A DNA stretch of 64,000 bases, taken from contig JAUKTV010000005.1 of the NCBI GenBank assembly GCA_030549205.1, positions 744,001 to 808,000 on the forward strand, read 5' to 3'. Every line of letters begins with the position of its first letter. The stretch's first letter is position 1. A model generated the notes under the pieces. It did not search any database. It had not been told where the DNA came from and saw only the letters and a program-made list of their open reading frames with translations. This stretch comes from Apiosordaria backusii. Its lineage: Eukaryota; Ascomycota; Sordariomycetes; Sordariales; Lasiosphaeriaceae. The translations under genes and the position numbers were made by a program. Below are positions 1-11,172 of the stretch, piece by piece.

Positions 1-1
1 G

Positions 2-1828
2 CTCTCCTACCCCCTATACGCTCTCGATTTTGACCCGCAAGATGCCAATAGGCTAGTCGTTGGTGGTGGAGGCGGGGCTGGCAGGAGTGGTGTTGGGAAC
101 CAAATCAGCGTCCTCGACACTTCGACAAAGGAAGCGCTTCAGGTCGTCTCTGAAATCGAACTCAGCCGCGACGAAGACAGTGTGAACACCATCGCCGTGG
201 GTCCGCGCAAGAAGAACTCGGTTCTGGTCTATGCGGGCATCAACTCAAGTGAAGAGGACGTCAAGAAGGGGAAGAATGAACACTTCAGGGTATTCGCCGC
301 CGACTTGCCTTCCAAGTCCAAGGCTACTGCGGGAGGACCAAAAATCACGGAGCTGTCTCGCTCCTCGCTGTTCACGACGAAAGATACCGAGGCTTATCAA
401 CGAGTATTGAGGATATCGCAGCCGTATGAGGGGTCGAAGCAGGTTGGGGCTGTTGCGACAGGTGTGTACAGGGCCGCGAAGGACCCGCAGATCGCCATCT
501 TTGACGTTCCCCCTGCGACTGGAAACAACACTGCGCCAAAGCCGGGGGGAAACTTGGAGTTGGTAAAGGAGGCGATGGACATGGATATTATTCAAATCTC
601 CGACGATGACTACCAGCTAGCCTACTGTGACGACTACGACATCCACACCCTCGACATCAACAACAAGTCCGACCCCAAACAGCTAAACTGCGTCTGGACC
701 ATGCCACACGACGAGTCCATGGGTGCCAAAGCCCGGCCCTCCTTCAGATCCATCCGCTACCTCACCCCCACCTTCGTCCTCTGCGTCGCAAACCTCCCCC
801 AAGCAAGCGGCTGCGTCCTGCAAGGCTTCCGCCTCCCCAACCCAGCCGGCATTGGCAAAGAAGACAAAGAAGGAAAAGCCCGCCTCGCCCTCTCCGTTCA
901 CCTCCCCAAAAACGTCCGCCGCGGCACCGGTTTGGCAGTCGGCAACCTCTCCCCACCTGCCACCCCCTCCCAGAAACAAGGCGACACCCAGTTCGTCATC
1001 GCCGTCACAGGCCAGGACAGCTCCATCACCCTCTACACCCTCGAGCACCAAGCCCTCGCCGGCCTGACGCTCATCTCCAACTGCCACATCATCACCACCC
1101 TCAAAGAAGTCCACCCAGGCCCCATCTCCGGTCTTGCCTTTTCCAACTTTGTTCCTCCTCCGGTTCCTGGTTCAAAATCTCCCGCGACGATCAAGCTAGC
1201 GTCGATAGGCTCCATGGGCAACACCTGCGTGGTGCACACCCTCCCCCTGAAGAAGCTACCCCCTTCAACCTCCGTTTCATCCTCTGTCAAATCCCTCGTT
1301 CCCGCTCGCTACGTCATCGCGCTGAAATCCCACGGACCAGGGCACAAGGGGTTTCTTCTGTTTCTTGCCATCTCCGCGGTCCTGATCGCGGTGTTGGCGC
1401 AGGCCCTGATGGAAGTGAATGGACTTGCTCGCCCTATTTTGGGGACGAAACACGTCGTCCCCGCGAGCTGGCAGGCGCCTTACATCAAAGGCCTAAGGGA
1501 GGAAGCCCGGACGAAGAAGTTACAACAGCAGGAAGAACAGGAGAGATCAAACCTTTTGGCGGATATCCTCGGCCAGCAACAACCGCAGGATGGTGGTGTT
1601 CCCAAGGTGGTGCTGAAGCAGGAGGAAGGGAGCAATGAGATCAAGATGGTTGAGGAGGATGGTGAAAAGGGCAAGGAATGGGAAGAGCTGCCGGTGGAGC
1701 AGCAGGAGCTGTGGAAGAAGGCGCTGAAGAAGGCGGGGCACTGGGGGGAGGATGTGGGGGAGGCGGTGTTTAAGGGGGTGCTGTTTGGGGAGATTGGGGG
1801 GTTGGTGGGGGCTTTTGTTAGGGGTTAG
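2..1828 (+). CDS. SEC12: SEC12-type Sar1 guanine nucleotide exchange factor, 5' partial
   Basis: The reading frame is open from base 2, so the N-terminus lies outside the window. The visible part begins with a glycine-rich segment (LVVGGGGGAGRSGVGN) that fits the first blade and potassium-binding K-loop of the Sec12 beta-propeller. Degenerate WD-like blades follow. A single hydrophobic membrane segment is encoded at about 1349-1415 (GFLLFLAISAVLIAVLAQAL), followed by a roughly 135-residue lumenal tail rich in Glu, Lys and Gln. This matches the type II topology of Sec12/PREB: a cytosolic propeller, one transmembrane helix and a short lumenal part. In the family the protein sits in the ER membrane and loads GTP onto Sar1, starting COPII coat assembly. 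No intron is needed in the visible part. Its substrate GTPase SAR1 is also in this window, at 39488-40292. Identification rests on K-loop and topology, without a search. Confidence 0.82.
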   Translation, partial: LSYPLYALDFDPQDANRLVVGGGGGAGRSGVGNQISVLDTSTKEALQVVSEIELSRDEDSVNTIAVGPRKKNSVLVYAGINSSEEDVKKGKNEHFRVFAADLPSKSKATAGGPKITELSRSSLFTTKDTEAYQRVLRISQPYEGSKQVGAVATGVYRAAKDPQIAIFDVPPATGNNTAPKPGGNLELVKEAMDMDIIQISDDDYQLAYCDDYDIHTLDINNKSDPKQLNCVWTMPHDESMGAKARPSFRSIRYLTPTFVLCVANLPQASGCVLQGFRLPNPAGIGKEDKEGKARLALSVHLPKNVRRGTGLAVGNLSPPATPSQKQGDTQFVIAVTGQDSSITLYTLEHQALAGLTLISNCHIITTLKEVHPGPISGLAFSNFVPPPVPGSKSPATIKLASIGSMGNTCVVHTLPLKKLPPSTSVSSSVKSLVPARYVIALKSHGPGHKGFLLFLAISAVLIAVLAQALMEVNGLARPILGTKHVVPASWQAPYIKGLREEARTKKLQQQEEQERSNLLADILGQQQPQDGGVPKVVLKQEEGSNEIKMVEEDGEKGKEWEELPVEQQELWKKALKKAGHWGEDVGEAVFKGVLFGEIGGLVGAFVRG

Positions 1829-2701
1829 GAGCTCCCTGATGCTGAGACTCAAATACCGATTAGAGGGGGGAAGGAGGAGATGGCTGGGGGGGAGGGAACG
1901 GGTGAGGTACGAGTTAATGTAGATGATCACATGCCTTGATGTGTGATACGAAAGGCTGTTAACAGGTCGGGAGGGGGAAAGGGGGGCCATGGAAAAGAAG
2001 AGTAAATTAATATTGGTGTTTTTTGGGCGTGGATATCACCCGTGTGTGTAGTTATTATTACTTTTAACTTGCTTATTTTGTATACAGCCCAACCTGGCTT
2101 TGTTGGGTAACTCGTCATGGTGTTTTTGAAGCTCTGACGAGTACCTAAGGTGACTACTTATACACCGATTTTACATTATTGATTATTTATTGTGTTCTAC
2201 TATCTATGTCATCCACACATACCTACCTAAGCCCAGTGATGGAGTGAGGGTTACTGCTTACCGAACCCATTCACATCCTTGATGATAACACTTTTGATCT
2301 GTTATCAATCCTTTCGGCCGACATGCAATGTGCTGTTCTGCTCCTATGGTTGTGAAAGCCGAGTTATATGTCACACAACCGTTTCAAGGAGCAACAAGGT
2401 TGACAAGGAAGGGCAGCACGAAGACAACCAACCCATGGAAGAACAAGGTCACACAAACAACAGCACATCATGTTGAATTGTGTTTGTGGTGTGGTGACGG
2501 TCCTTTAAACTTTTCTTGACTCTCTAACTTGTATTTTTTTCCCAAATAGATGTCTGCCCCAAGATAAAAAGTCTCTAGTTTTACACATATTCCCACCCAA
2601 CTGTAATTCATGTTCACTGCCTACCTATCCAAGACATAATCCAAGATAAACCCCCCCAACGCCAATCCCAAACCCAAAACCCTGTTCAATACCCCCCCGC
2701 C
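1829..2701. other. convergent intergenic region, no gene seen
   Basis: This is the spacer between the 3' ends of SEC12 and the minus-strand DUF5672 gene. It is AT-richer in the middle, and C-rich at 2640-2700 beside the DUF5672 stop. Open frames are short and lack family features. Confidence 0.6.
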
Positions 2702-4244
2702 TTAAAAAGCCGTCAACCCCCTCAACACCGGATACTCCCTCCCATCAATAACCTCCGTATCCATAACCCACCCCCCACCTCCCCCTCCTCCTCCACCCCC
2801 TCATTCTCCCCATTCTCCAAAAACTCCCCCCTCTTCCACCTAGGATTGCAGTTCCCAGGCATAAACTTGGCCGCGTCCATCTTCAGCGTCATCTTCACCT
2901 CGGGGCAGTAATCCCAAATGTGCTTCCTCAGCTCCGGCGTGCCCCACACCTGACTGTGCAGGTACTTGGCCCCCCGCCCGTGTGGTACCCCATCGGCTCG
3001 TAAAACCCATGCCGCCAGTCGTCTACGCCCTCTGTGTAGGGTTTCACTGGCTCCTTCACCACCGTGCCATTAGACGCCAAGGTACCATTCAACGGTAACT
3101 CCTCGTCGGGGAGCAACGGCGCCGGGGCGGTGAGAGCAGGATCGGGATTGTTAATATCGACTTTTTGGCCTGAGAGCTGTTCCCCCGAGAACGCGCTAGA
3201 CACGCTCCCGTTGGCCATCATGTTTCCGATCCTGTGACCTAACCTGTCAGAAAGCCAGACGTCCTCGGGGTCGGAGCCGTCTTTTCGCGTTTGGTGGCGT
3301 AATACTTCGATGATGGCGCTCACACGGCGGAGAGACAAGCCGCCGTTGCCTCCGTACCGTGCGTTGAGGGACCAAGGCGCGCCCACCCAGTCGTACTCGA
3401 GGAATTCGTTCAGGTTCCTCTTGGAATTTGCGCAGAGGATGGAGTCGGTTTGGAAGACTAGCAGCCATTCGGCGGGTTGGAGGACTACTTCGTATAGCCA
3501 GAGGTTGGTCAGAAACCGGGAGATTTCTTCCTGGGATCCGGTGGTCATGTTGGAGGGGATGTAAGTTAGATCAAGTTTGCCGGCGGCGACTTGGGAGCGG
3601 ATGGCGGAGGATTTGTTAATGTGGGCTACGGACTCGTAGGAGCCCATGAACCGGAACCGCCAGTCTGGGGGCACGACGCCCATGAAGTGCAGCATTAGAG
3701 GTGCGAGGATGGGGTCGGGGCGGTTTTCGATTAGGAGGGCGACTTTGGAGGCGTTGTAGCGGCTGGCTTGGACTTCATAATGGTGGTTTAGTGTGATGGA
3801 GGGGAGGGTGATGACGGAGTTTTCGATGGCTAGGTGGGAGAGGTAGGTTGCGAGGGCTCTGCGGTGTTGTGTTAGTTTGACGGCGGCAGTTCGATTTGGT
3901 AAAACGTTCACTTACAAGAAGAGAAGGGTTGCGCCCATCAATCGCATCCGTCTGCTCGTCCTCCCCCAGAGCGCGCAGCTGAGCAGTTTCCCCTTTTGCC
4001 ATGTCATGATGGCTTTCTCACTGAAGTTGACCTCTCCCAGCGCGGTTTTCTTCTCTGTAAATTGTCTGTTGAGAAAGGATACCGCCCCGGAGGCGGACTC
4101 TCTGACCCTCCCCGCGCGAGGAGTGTGGTTTTCGAGAAATGATACCGCTTCGGTGCTGGACTCTCTAAACCTATCCATGTTCGGGCCGTTTGAATTTGAA
4201 GCAAAGCCGCGTACGCGCTCCAGGGTTTGCGTAAGCTTTTCCAT
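2702..4244 (-). pseudogene. DUF5672 glycosyltransferase-like protein, two frame breaks
   Basis: Exon 1 (4244-3916) and exon 2 (3858 downward) are separated by a 57-nt intron (3859-3915; GTAAGT donor, CTAAC branch, CAG acceptor). The intron falls inside an N-terminal membrane anchor (LMGATLLFLALATYLSHLA), giving a type II Golgi-like topology. The body carries DUF5672 signatures also seen in the neighbour at 5425: VVPPDWRFRFMGS, TDSILCANS, DWVGAPW and GNGGLSLRRVS. As written the frame breaks twice, each time at a run of six C on the plus strand. At 2970-2975 one extra base would restore the join from MGYHTGGG to AKYLHSQVW. At 2771-2776 one extra base would restore a tail ending at a TAA at 2702-2704. 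Both defects are of the same kind, so homopolymer under-calling is as likely as true decay. A glycosyltransferase role is inferred from the family only. The start at 4244 is the best in-frame ATG. Confidence 0.72.
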
Positions 4245-5424
4245 CCTGTTGGCGGCTCTGGCTGCTGCAATGGGACCCCTCAGTCAGCAGATCGCGTTAT
4301 GCAGTTGTTCTCCCCAGTCTTTGGTTACGGAGCATGGTAGAGCATCTCGGCGGTGCAACAGAAGGGGAGGAAGTCAAAAACCAAAGGTCAACACATGAGA
4401 TGCACGTCAACCTTGATGATGATGGTGTAGACAGATCTCTGGTGAGAAAAGTCGAGGGAGAGCAGCAGTGGAATGTCAGACACGGACACGCTGCACGACG
4501 TCCTTCGTGGCGCTATCTACTGCAGTATCTGATTACAGGCATGAGCATGAAAAGGGGATGTGATCTCCCCTCCACCCCTCCCTGCGATCCTTTTGTTCAG
4601 CTGAGAGCCTGACGAGCGGTACTTGGTTGGTACTTGGATGACTTTCCCGCATTAAGTCCAAATGCGGAATGGCTGAACCACGGTTTGGTGCACTTTGTAC
4701 AGAGCGGCGCAGCGCTGATTGCTCGTGTTGCATGGGCTATCGATGCGCGACCAACAAATCCATCTCGAAGCGACCAGTGTCTGCTGTCCGAATATTCCGG
4801 TCCCCAGTCGATTTGTTCTCAGTGCCCTGCGGCGTTGGCTTATGATAAATGCCGTCGGCGACTTCGATGTTCAGATGTCGCCTTAAGTTACCTAACATGC
4901 CAATATTTCTGAACAAAACAATTCATTAATGAACTAGCCCTATAGAGCTAGTTCTGACCCAACACCGCGGAATGGCCTGCCAAGGCTGTATATGTAAATG
5001 AAGAGGCGCTGTGGTCCCGTCATCTGGGCTGGTGTGACCTGCATGTTCCCTTCTTTTTTAGCACCAATTTGGGCTTCCAGAGGGCTGATAGAGCGTTTCC
5101 GAATATCGTATCATCTTGGCGGTGGTGTGGTTGATCAATCTGGAGGATTGGGGAGGAACACTGGCGACGTCTGAGTGGTTGACCCCCTGAACAAGTACCT
5201 TCGAAGTACCTGCATCCCACTTCTCACTTCTCCCTGTCAGCCTGCATCTCTGTTTGTCTGGAATTTCTTCAATTCCCTTCATCTGACTCCCTCGCTGCAA
5301 TGAGCGTTTCGCTGGTCAGCCAGTTCGTCGTCTGAATTGTCGTGACAACCTCTTTATCCCATCATGACCTAGAATTAATCCACCGCCGGCCATAACTTTT
5401 AGCGACGAGATCCACGCTTTCGCC
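4245..5424. other. divergent promoter region between two DUF5672 paralogues
   Basis: This 1.2-kb spacer separates the start codons of two divergently transcribed DUF5672 genes, so both promoters should lie here. I see no strong TATA box and no convincing coding frame. Confidence 0.5.
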
Positions 5425-6474
5425 ATGGCGACATCGCCGACATCAGGCGCGTTTCCTGGCCCTTTTGCCATTACACGAACCAAAATCTTTTTGCTGGTTT
5501 CCCTGGCTTTGACGTGAGTTGATTCCGACATCGATGTTCAAACCTGAGCAGCGTGTTAATAGATCATTTTCAGTTGGTGGTTTGCCTCCCTCTTTCCGCA
5601 TTACAAGCCAGCAATTCAGGCCAATTTCAAGGCTAGACTGAACGAGGCGCTGCTGAAGTTGCCATCCATTAAAGTCGACTGGGACGCGCCGGTTGACGTC
5701 GTTGATGCCTACAATGCGTCCAAAGTCGCCATAATAATCGAACCAAGGCCACTTCCGCATCTCGTACCGCACATCTTGTACATGATGAATGTGGTTCCTC
5801 CCGAGTGGCGCTTTGTCTTTGTGGGCTCAAAAGAGAGCGTGACTGGCATGGAAGAATCGGCTGCCGTTAAACACCGGCAGATAATTGGGAAGCTGGACTT
5901 GATGGTGCTGCCAGAGCCGTGGGAGATCGACTCCAAGGAGAAGGTGTTCCGAACACTGACGGATATTCGGTTTTATGACGAGTTCTTGCCTGGTGTCGAA
6001 TGGCTGTTGAAGTACGAGGCCGACAGCATTCTGTGCGCCAACTCAGATGCTAGCTTGAATGAGTGGTTAGATTGGGACTTTGTGGGTGCGCCGAGGCGGG
6101 CAGATGACCATTTTGCGGGCAACGGTGGTCTTTCCCTCCGGCGCGTCTCAACTATCCGACGGGTGCTCAGTTTCCAAGCAAGGTTGAACGACAGCGACCC
6201 CGAAGACGAGTGGTTTGGCAAGCGTGTCTATGTCTTGCCAGGTGCCAAGGTTGCGTCGGGCGTTGAAGAAGCTTTGGCGGTGGAAGACGTATACCGTGAA
6301 GGGGCCATGGGTTACCATGTTCGAGATGGAGGGAACAACCTCGCCGACAGTGTCTGGAAGCAGCCTGATCAAAGAAAGAAGATCTTTGAGTATTGCCCAG
6401 AGTTGACCATGATTATGGAAATGAAGCTCGAGAAGCAGCGGTGTCCAGGAGATAAGGGAACGGGTCGTGAATGA
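5425..6474 (+). CDS. DUF5672 glycosyltransferase-like protein, intact paralogue
   Basis: Exon 1 is 5425-5513 and exon 2 is 5574-6474, joined across a 60-nt intron (GTGAGT...TTTCAG). The predicted protein has 329 residues. The short cytosolic N-terminus is followed by a membrane anchor (IFLLVSLALTWWFASLF) interrupted by the intron, in the same place as in the inverted neighbour, so gene structure is shared. DUF5672 motifs follow: NASKVAIIIEPRP, VVPPEWRFVFVGS, ADSILCANS, WDFVGAP, GNGGLSLRRVS, AMGYHV and IFEYCPEL. Family members are fungal and resemble glycosyltransferases with an N-terminal Golgi anchor. Substrate is unknown. Clear similarity to the 2702-4244 gene indicates an inverted duplication that has diverged considerably. 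Confidence 0.85.
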
Positions 6475-7894
6475 GTTGGTCCGATAAGCTGACTCTATGC
6501 TCAACGTCAATATGAAGAATATCGAGCCGACGGAGAGAAGTTGTCAAATGTCGCAGTACTGATGGTTCGACTAGGAACTGGCAACGTTGAGATGGAACAT
6601 TGAAATGATTAGGGAAAAGGCAGGATGCATTGGTACGTTACTATGGCGTTGCGGCAATATAATTGTATTATTGGTAGTCTTGGTCAGCAACGGCGTTTTG
6701 GTAGTGACAGGAGGGAAACTGATTATTTCATGCTTGCTTGTCCTGGTGATGTGATGCCACACAAAAGTCCTGTTCAGTCTAGTATTTAAGCTTTTCAATC
6801 AGTTGAAATGGGCACCGTCCAAGCAGACCTAGCGGTTTGTGGAAGGAAAGAGTGAAGATGAGGGGCAACAATGCGCCATCCACACGATTCTTCCAAGATC
6901 ATTCTTCACCCTTCTTCCAATATTCTACTTTACAAAACCAATGCATACCACCCACTTCATGCCCTCGACATCGCTAGAGCTTTTCAGTACTTCTCAGAAG
7001 CAGCCTTGACGTACAATCCGCAATCCAACACACGCCGCGCGTTCCGATTCTCCACGTTGGTTGTAGAATCGATTTCAGCCAAAATACCATCTCCAGATTG
7101 TCCTCCAGTTCAGGCGTCCATTCTCCAAATTTATAGCTTTTTGCCGCGTCAGCTCTCGGTACGATACAACAAGCTTTGTCCAAGAAGGACCAAGGAATCA
7201 GATCTGCCGGAAAGCAACCATCACCCGTGAGGCTGATCGCTACCACCTGGGTCGATATCCCATCTGCTAGCTGTAGGGCATCCGGGAATGCTTCCGAGAG
7301 TCATACCACGTCCCCGGCCATGTTTTGGACAATTCTTTTCCCAGTGATCGAGCTCATTCCTTCAGATTCGAACTCACAGTTTTCGAACTGTGTTTGGACC
7401 CTTTGTGCTTCTCTGTGAAGACATGGTGTTTGTCTGGCATTATCTTGCTTGGCCCCCAGTGGCGGTCTCGTGGTGTATTCCAGCAGGCCTCTGACTTCGT
7501 TTAATACACGGGCCGGAGCAGATCATACCTCGTTCACATTTCCCGGCTACATCATGAAAAGTTCTCATGGTTCCTTAATTCCCGCGCTCCGCAAATAGGA
7601 ATGACACGCACACACTGACCAATACTACCGATGGGGTATCATGGCATTCACAAGGTGTGGCCAGCTTGGTGACATCCATCGCCATCGTGTCCACCGTCCC
7701 CTTGACCTTACATCAATATTTTTATTTTATATTCGCTTGTTACCCTACCGCGTGTACCTGCAAGGTCCAGTGCCACCGCGGGAACAGGTTTGTCCTAGGT
7801 GCTTCTCTCACCCCCTTTGGCCCCTATTCTCTCAACCTGGACCTCGGCTTTAGACATGCCGCTCATACAGCTCCAGTGCCATGTCGTCAATTTT
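6475..7894. other. intergenic, with one weak minus-strand open frame
   Basis: No gene can be assigned here. On the minus strand a frame open from about 7300 down to 6974 gives a fairly protein-like stretch (VVAISLTGDGCFPADLIPWS and onward, with Trp-rich segments), but it has no ATG at a sensible place and no family I recognise. It may be a gene relic. Confidence 0.35.
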
Positions 7895-7902
7895 TATATA
7901 AA
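7895..7902 (+). promoter_or_regulatory. TATA box of chitin deacetylase gene
   Basis: TATATAAA lies 57 bases upstream of the ATG at 7959, at a plausible core-promoter distance for a short 5' leader. Confidence 0.55.
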
Positions 7903-7958
7903 CTTCATGCTCCTTCTAGTCTCCCAATCATTGAGTAGACCATAGCGGTACATCGACC

Positions 7959-10146
7959 ATGAAGCTCTCAATTACTGCCCTTGCCGCCTTTTTGAGCCTA
8001 GCAGTGGCCCACAGTGAACATGGGGGTCAACATATCCCTAAAATCTTGGGCGGCAGGAAGTTCCTCTCCGAGATGGAAGCACGTCGCAGGTTTTCACGAG
8101 CTGCCCCTGAGCCTGTTGTAAACAAGAGGCATCCACCAATATCCAAGGCTCCCAATCCTCAAGGCCCCTCCAATAAACGGCAAGAAAACACCAGCGGCAG
8201 GTGTGGTGCGAGCGGTGGGAGTTGTGCTACGGGCTACTGTTGTTCTGCTGAAGGGTATTTCATCTCCTTGTCAGAAGAGATCGAAGCATGCTGACATACA
8301 TGTCAGGTGGTGTGGAAGAGGCATTGACTATTGCTCTGCCCCGGACTGTCAGCTAAACTACGGCTCCGGTTGCGACGGTGTACGGGCCACATTGCCCTGA
8401 AGAAAAACAGACAAGTTATGGCTAACACGTCACAGAACAAAAAGCCCAGTGGCCCAGATACATCGGGAGTTGCTCGCCCGAAATTTGGAAGCGTCTTGTA
8501 CGGTGGAGCTGGCATCTATGACTGTGTCACAGCAGGAGATGTTGCTTTGACATTTGATGATGGGCCGTATCTCTATACAAACGATCTACTAGATAAACTA
8601 AAAGTAAGTGAACTCACTAAACCAGCTGTTATATTTTTGCTAATCTGCGCAACAGAGCTATGGAGCCAAGGCAACCTTTTTCATCACCGGGACAAACATT
8701 GGCAAGGGCATGATCAACGATCCCGCGACACCATATCCCGCCATCATCAAGGTAATATGCCGCTCCAATATTGTGGGTGTCGTAGGCACTAACACATGAG
8801 CAGAGAATGCACGCCGAGGGTCACCAAATTGCCAGCCACACCTGGTCTCATCAGAACGCCAGCCAGTTGACGAACACGCAGTTCACCAACCAGATGGTGT
8901 GGAACGAAATTGCCATCAACTCCATTCTGGGTTTCTTTCCCACTTATATGAGGTAAATTCACCTTTCTGGCTTTCCATCGTTCAATACTCACCAAGATGA
9001 CCACAGACCTCCTTATTCCATCTGCCAAAGAGACTGCCAAAACATTCTCTCCACCCTCGGCTACCACACCATCTACTTCAACCTCGACACAGCCGGCTAC
9101 CTAAACGACAGTCCTCGTACCATCCAAACCAGCAAGAACATCTGGGACGAGGCCATTGAGGCATCCGACCCAGAAACCGACAGCTTCCTCCAGATCGAGC
9201 ACGACATCCACGAGCAAATCGTCTACAACCTGACCGACTACATCCTCACCTCTTTATTTTCCAATGGCTACCGCGCCGTGACAGTAGGCGAGTGCCTAGG
9301 CGACCCAGCCTCCAATTGGTACCGCGCCGGTCCAGCCTCGTCGTCGCCTTCTTCGTCACCTTCATCCTCTGGTGTGCCCACGAGAACAGTAATCTCTGTC
9401 GCTCCGACAAGAACTGGTGCGAGCACAGATGGTACCTGTGGCAACGGCATCACATGTGCAGGAACACGATGGGGAGCCTGTTGTTCCGCGTTTGGGTTCT
9501 GCGGGGTAGGCGAAGATTATTGCTCAGTGGGTAATGGGTGCCAGGCTGCCTGGGGGAGGTGTGATGGTGATGGGACACCGGTGGTGAGTTCCAGCACCAC
9601 GCTGAGGAGTAGCGCTTCCAGTACTCGGACGAGTATCAGTACTCGGTATGTTATCACTAGTACAAGTACAAGCACCAGCACCAGCACCACGCCGAGGAGT
9701 ACCACCTCTCGTACAAGTATCAGCACCCGCTATGTTATCACTAGCACTACCACAAGTACAAGTACGAGCACGAGGAGGAGTACGAGCACGAGTACCTCGA
9801 GGAGTACGTCACGGAGTACTTCTATGTCAACCACGAGGGTTAGAACAACTACAACGTGTAAGTGTTTTTTCTTCCATCATCACTTATTTATTTTATCACA
9901 TACATTTGCTGATGTATGTGCTAATTTGTGGCGGCAGCAACAACATCATCATCAACAAGGCCAACAGCAACCACCACCCCCGGCCTCACCATCAGCGAAG
10001 ACGGGCTGTGCGGCCCGGAGAATCAGCAGACGTGCACGGGGAGCGAGTTTGGGACTTGCTGCGGGCCGTCGGGGAGGTGCAGTTCTAGTACGATTGCTTG
10101 TTTGGCTATTTTGGGGTGTCAGGAGAGGTATGGGGAGTGTGTTTAG
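7959..10146 (+). CDS. chitin deacetylase with three CBM18 chitin-binding modules
   Basis: Seven exons are proposed: 7959-8254, 8307-8379, 8436-8603, 8656-8751, 8804-8952, 9007-9857 and 9938-10146. The introns have 52, 56, 52, 52, 54 and 80 nt. The product has 613 residues. A signal peptide (MKLSITALAAFLSLAVAHS) precedes a first Cys-rich CBM18 module (about 81-123). The NodB polysaccharide deacetylase domain follows: TFDDGP (162-167; catalytic and metal Asp 164/165), HTWSH (223-227; metal His) and RPPY (261-264), with a late HDIH motif. A second CBM18 module is at about 403-448, then a Ser/Thr/Arg linker, then a third module at about 568-613. The family removes acetyl groups from chitin in the wall or from chitin oligomers. 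The third module keeps the Cys spacing but has lost the aromatic residues around GRCSSSTIAC, so it may bind chitin poorly. The linker contains a repeated block, RTSISTRYVITST, encoded near 9617 and 9709. Confidence 0.9.
9614..9840 (+). repeat. degenerate Ser/Thr linker repeat inside chitin deacetylase
   Basis: Short AGYAC-type units run through this part of exon 6 and encode a Ser/Thr/Arg linker between CBM18 modules 2 and 3. Two longer copies (starting near 9617 and 9709) encode the same 13 residues but differ at many synonymous sites. This points to an old internal duplication rather than recent slippage. Confidence 0.7.
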
Positions 10147-11057
10147 TTTTTTTGAAGTTCAAGTTGGTTTGATGTTGAGTTTGTATATTTTGGTTGGAGG
10201 TTAGTTGCACACATGTAGCCCACTATCAGGTGTACCGGACAAATATTCTTATGCAAAAATGTGTATGTGTGTTAAAACGGGAATTGGAAATCTGCTTTGT
10301 TCGGTGTGTGGTAGTATGTGCAGATTGTTGCCTGCTCACCTATCGTGACAGATACTAGATCTAGTTGGTTCGGTGAGCCTTGGACTTGTAACTAGATGCG
10401 TAATTGGTGTAAGTTGCTGCCTGCACGTACACCACGTGTCGTGGAACTTTGTGGAGAAATTTCGTGGAGAATGTAAGGCTGATGACTGATAATATGCCGG
10501 AGGACGGATAGATAGATCGTGGATCTTGATGAGATGTTTGTGTTACTGGCAGCTTCCATCAAGGTCGCGAACAGGTGCATCATGTCATGTCACTAGCCGG
10601 AGAGGGTAACACAATAGGGCGCGGGTGGGATACTGGTGTGACTTGCACGCCCTGTTCAGGATTTCGTGTAGACATGCTTGGGTTTGGTGGTTGTCAGGAG
10701 GTGGTCAATGGTCCTGATATGGTCGAGGTTGAGGCTGAGGCCGGCGAGTGATTTTTGTCTTCTTGTTGTCATTCAGCCTCTGTACGAGAGAAATCATCAT
10801 TCGAGATGATCATGATATGTAGAAACAAAATGGCAAAAATGCGAGAAACCCCATCACAGCCATCCTTCCCCTCCCGCAGGGCAGGAAGGCAGAGGCTCAT
10901 GATCACCTCAGTACTGAGGTTTTCATGATCCCACATTGATTATTCCCCCAGAATGGACGATCCCCCAGACCCACTATAGTAAGGAAAGTTAAGCAGCGGC
11001 ACATGCAGGAAGGCAATTGGGGCAAGTGACCATGAGCATACACTGGGGAAAAACGAC
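10147..11057. other. intergenic; leader part of tandem repeat unit
   Basis: No gene is seen. From about 10830 the sequence belongs to the first tandem unit: the block at 10833-10905 (GCAAAAATGCGAGAAACCCC and following) reappears at about 11358-11425 and, weaker, at 11878-11910. A perfect palindrome lies at 10905-10920. Confidence 0.5.
10905..10920. repeat. 16-bp perfect palindrome ACCTCAGTACTGAGGT
   Basis: ACCTCAGTACTGAGGT is its own reverse complement and is flanked by ATGATC and CATGATC. It could be a dimer-binding site or a short hairpin. No function can be read from the sequence. Confidence 0.5.
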
Positions 11058-11172
11058 TGCTAACCCTGCGACTCGAACGCAGGACCTAGCCGACGCCGTG
11101 GCGTTGCGGCCCCATTGCCATGTTTGCACCTCAAGTACTGTGGCTACGTGCTGACCGTTACACCAGTTTGGG
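11058..11172 (-). ncRNA. tRNA-like gene copy 1, insert in anticodon loop
   Basis: On the minus strand an A-box-like TGGTGTAACGG starts next to the 5' arm. The D-stem can pair. The anticodon stem TAGCC (11146-11142) pairs perfectly with GGCTA (11091-11087). The T-arm CTGCG-TTCGAGT-CGCAG is perfect, with a B-box loop. Six bases past the 3' end lies TTTTT, a Pol III terminator. Between the two stem halves sits a loop plus insert of about 50 nt. The acceptor ends (CCCAAAC and GGTTAGC) pair poorly, and no T is seen at position 33. It may be a tRNA pseudogene, a tRNA-derived short element or a specialised Pol III RNA. Confidence 0.5.
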
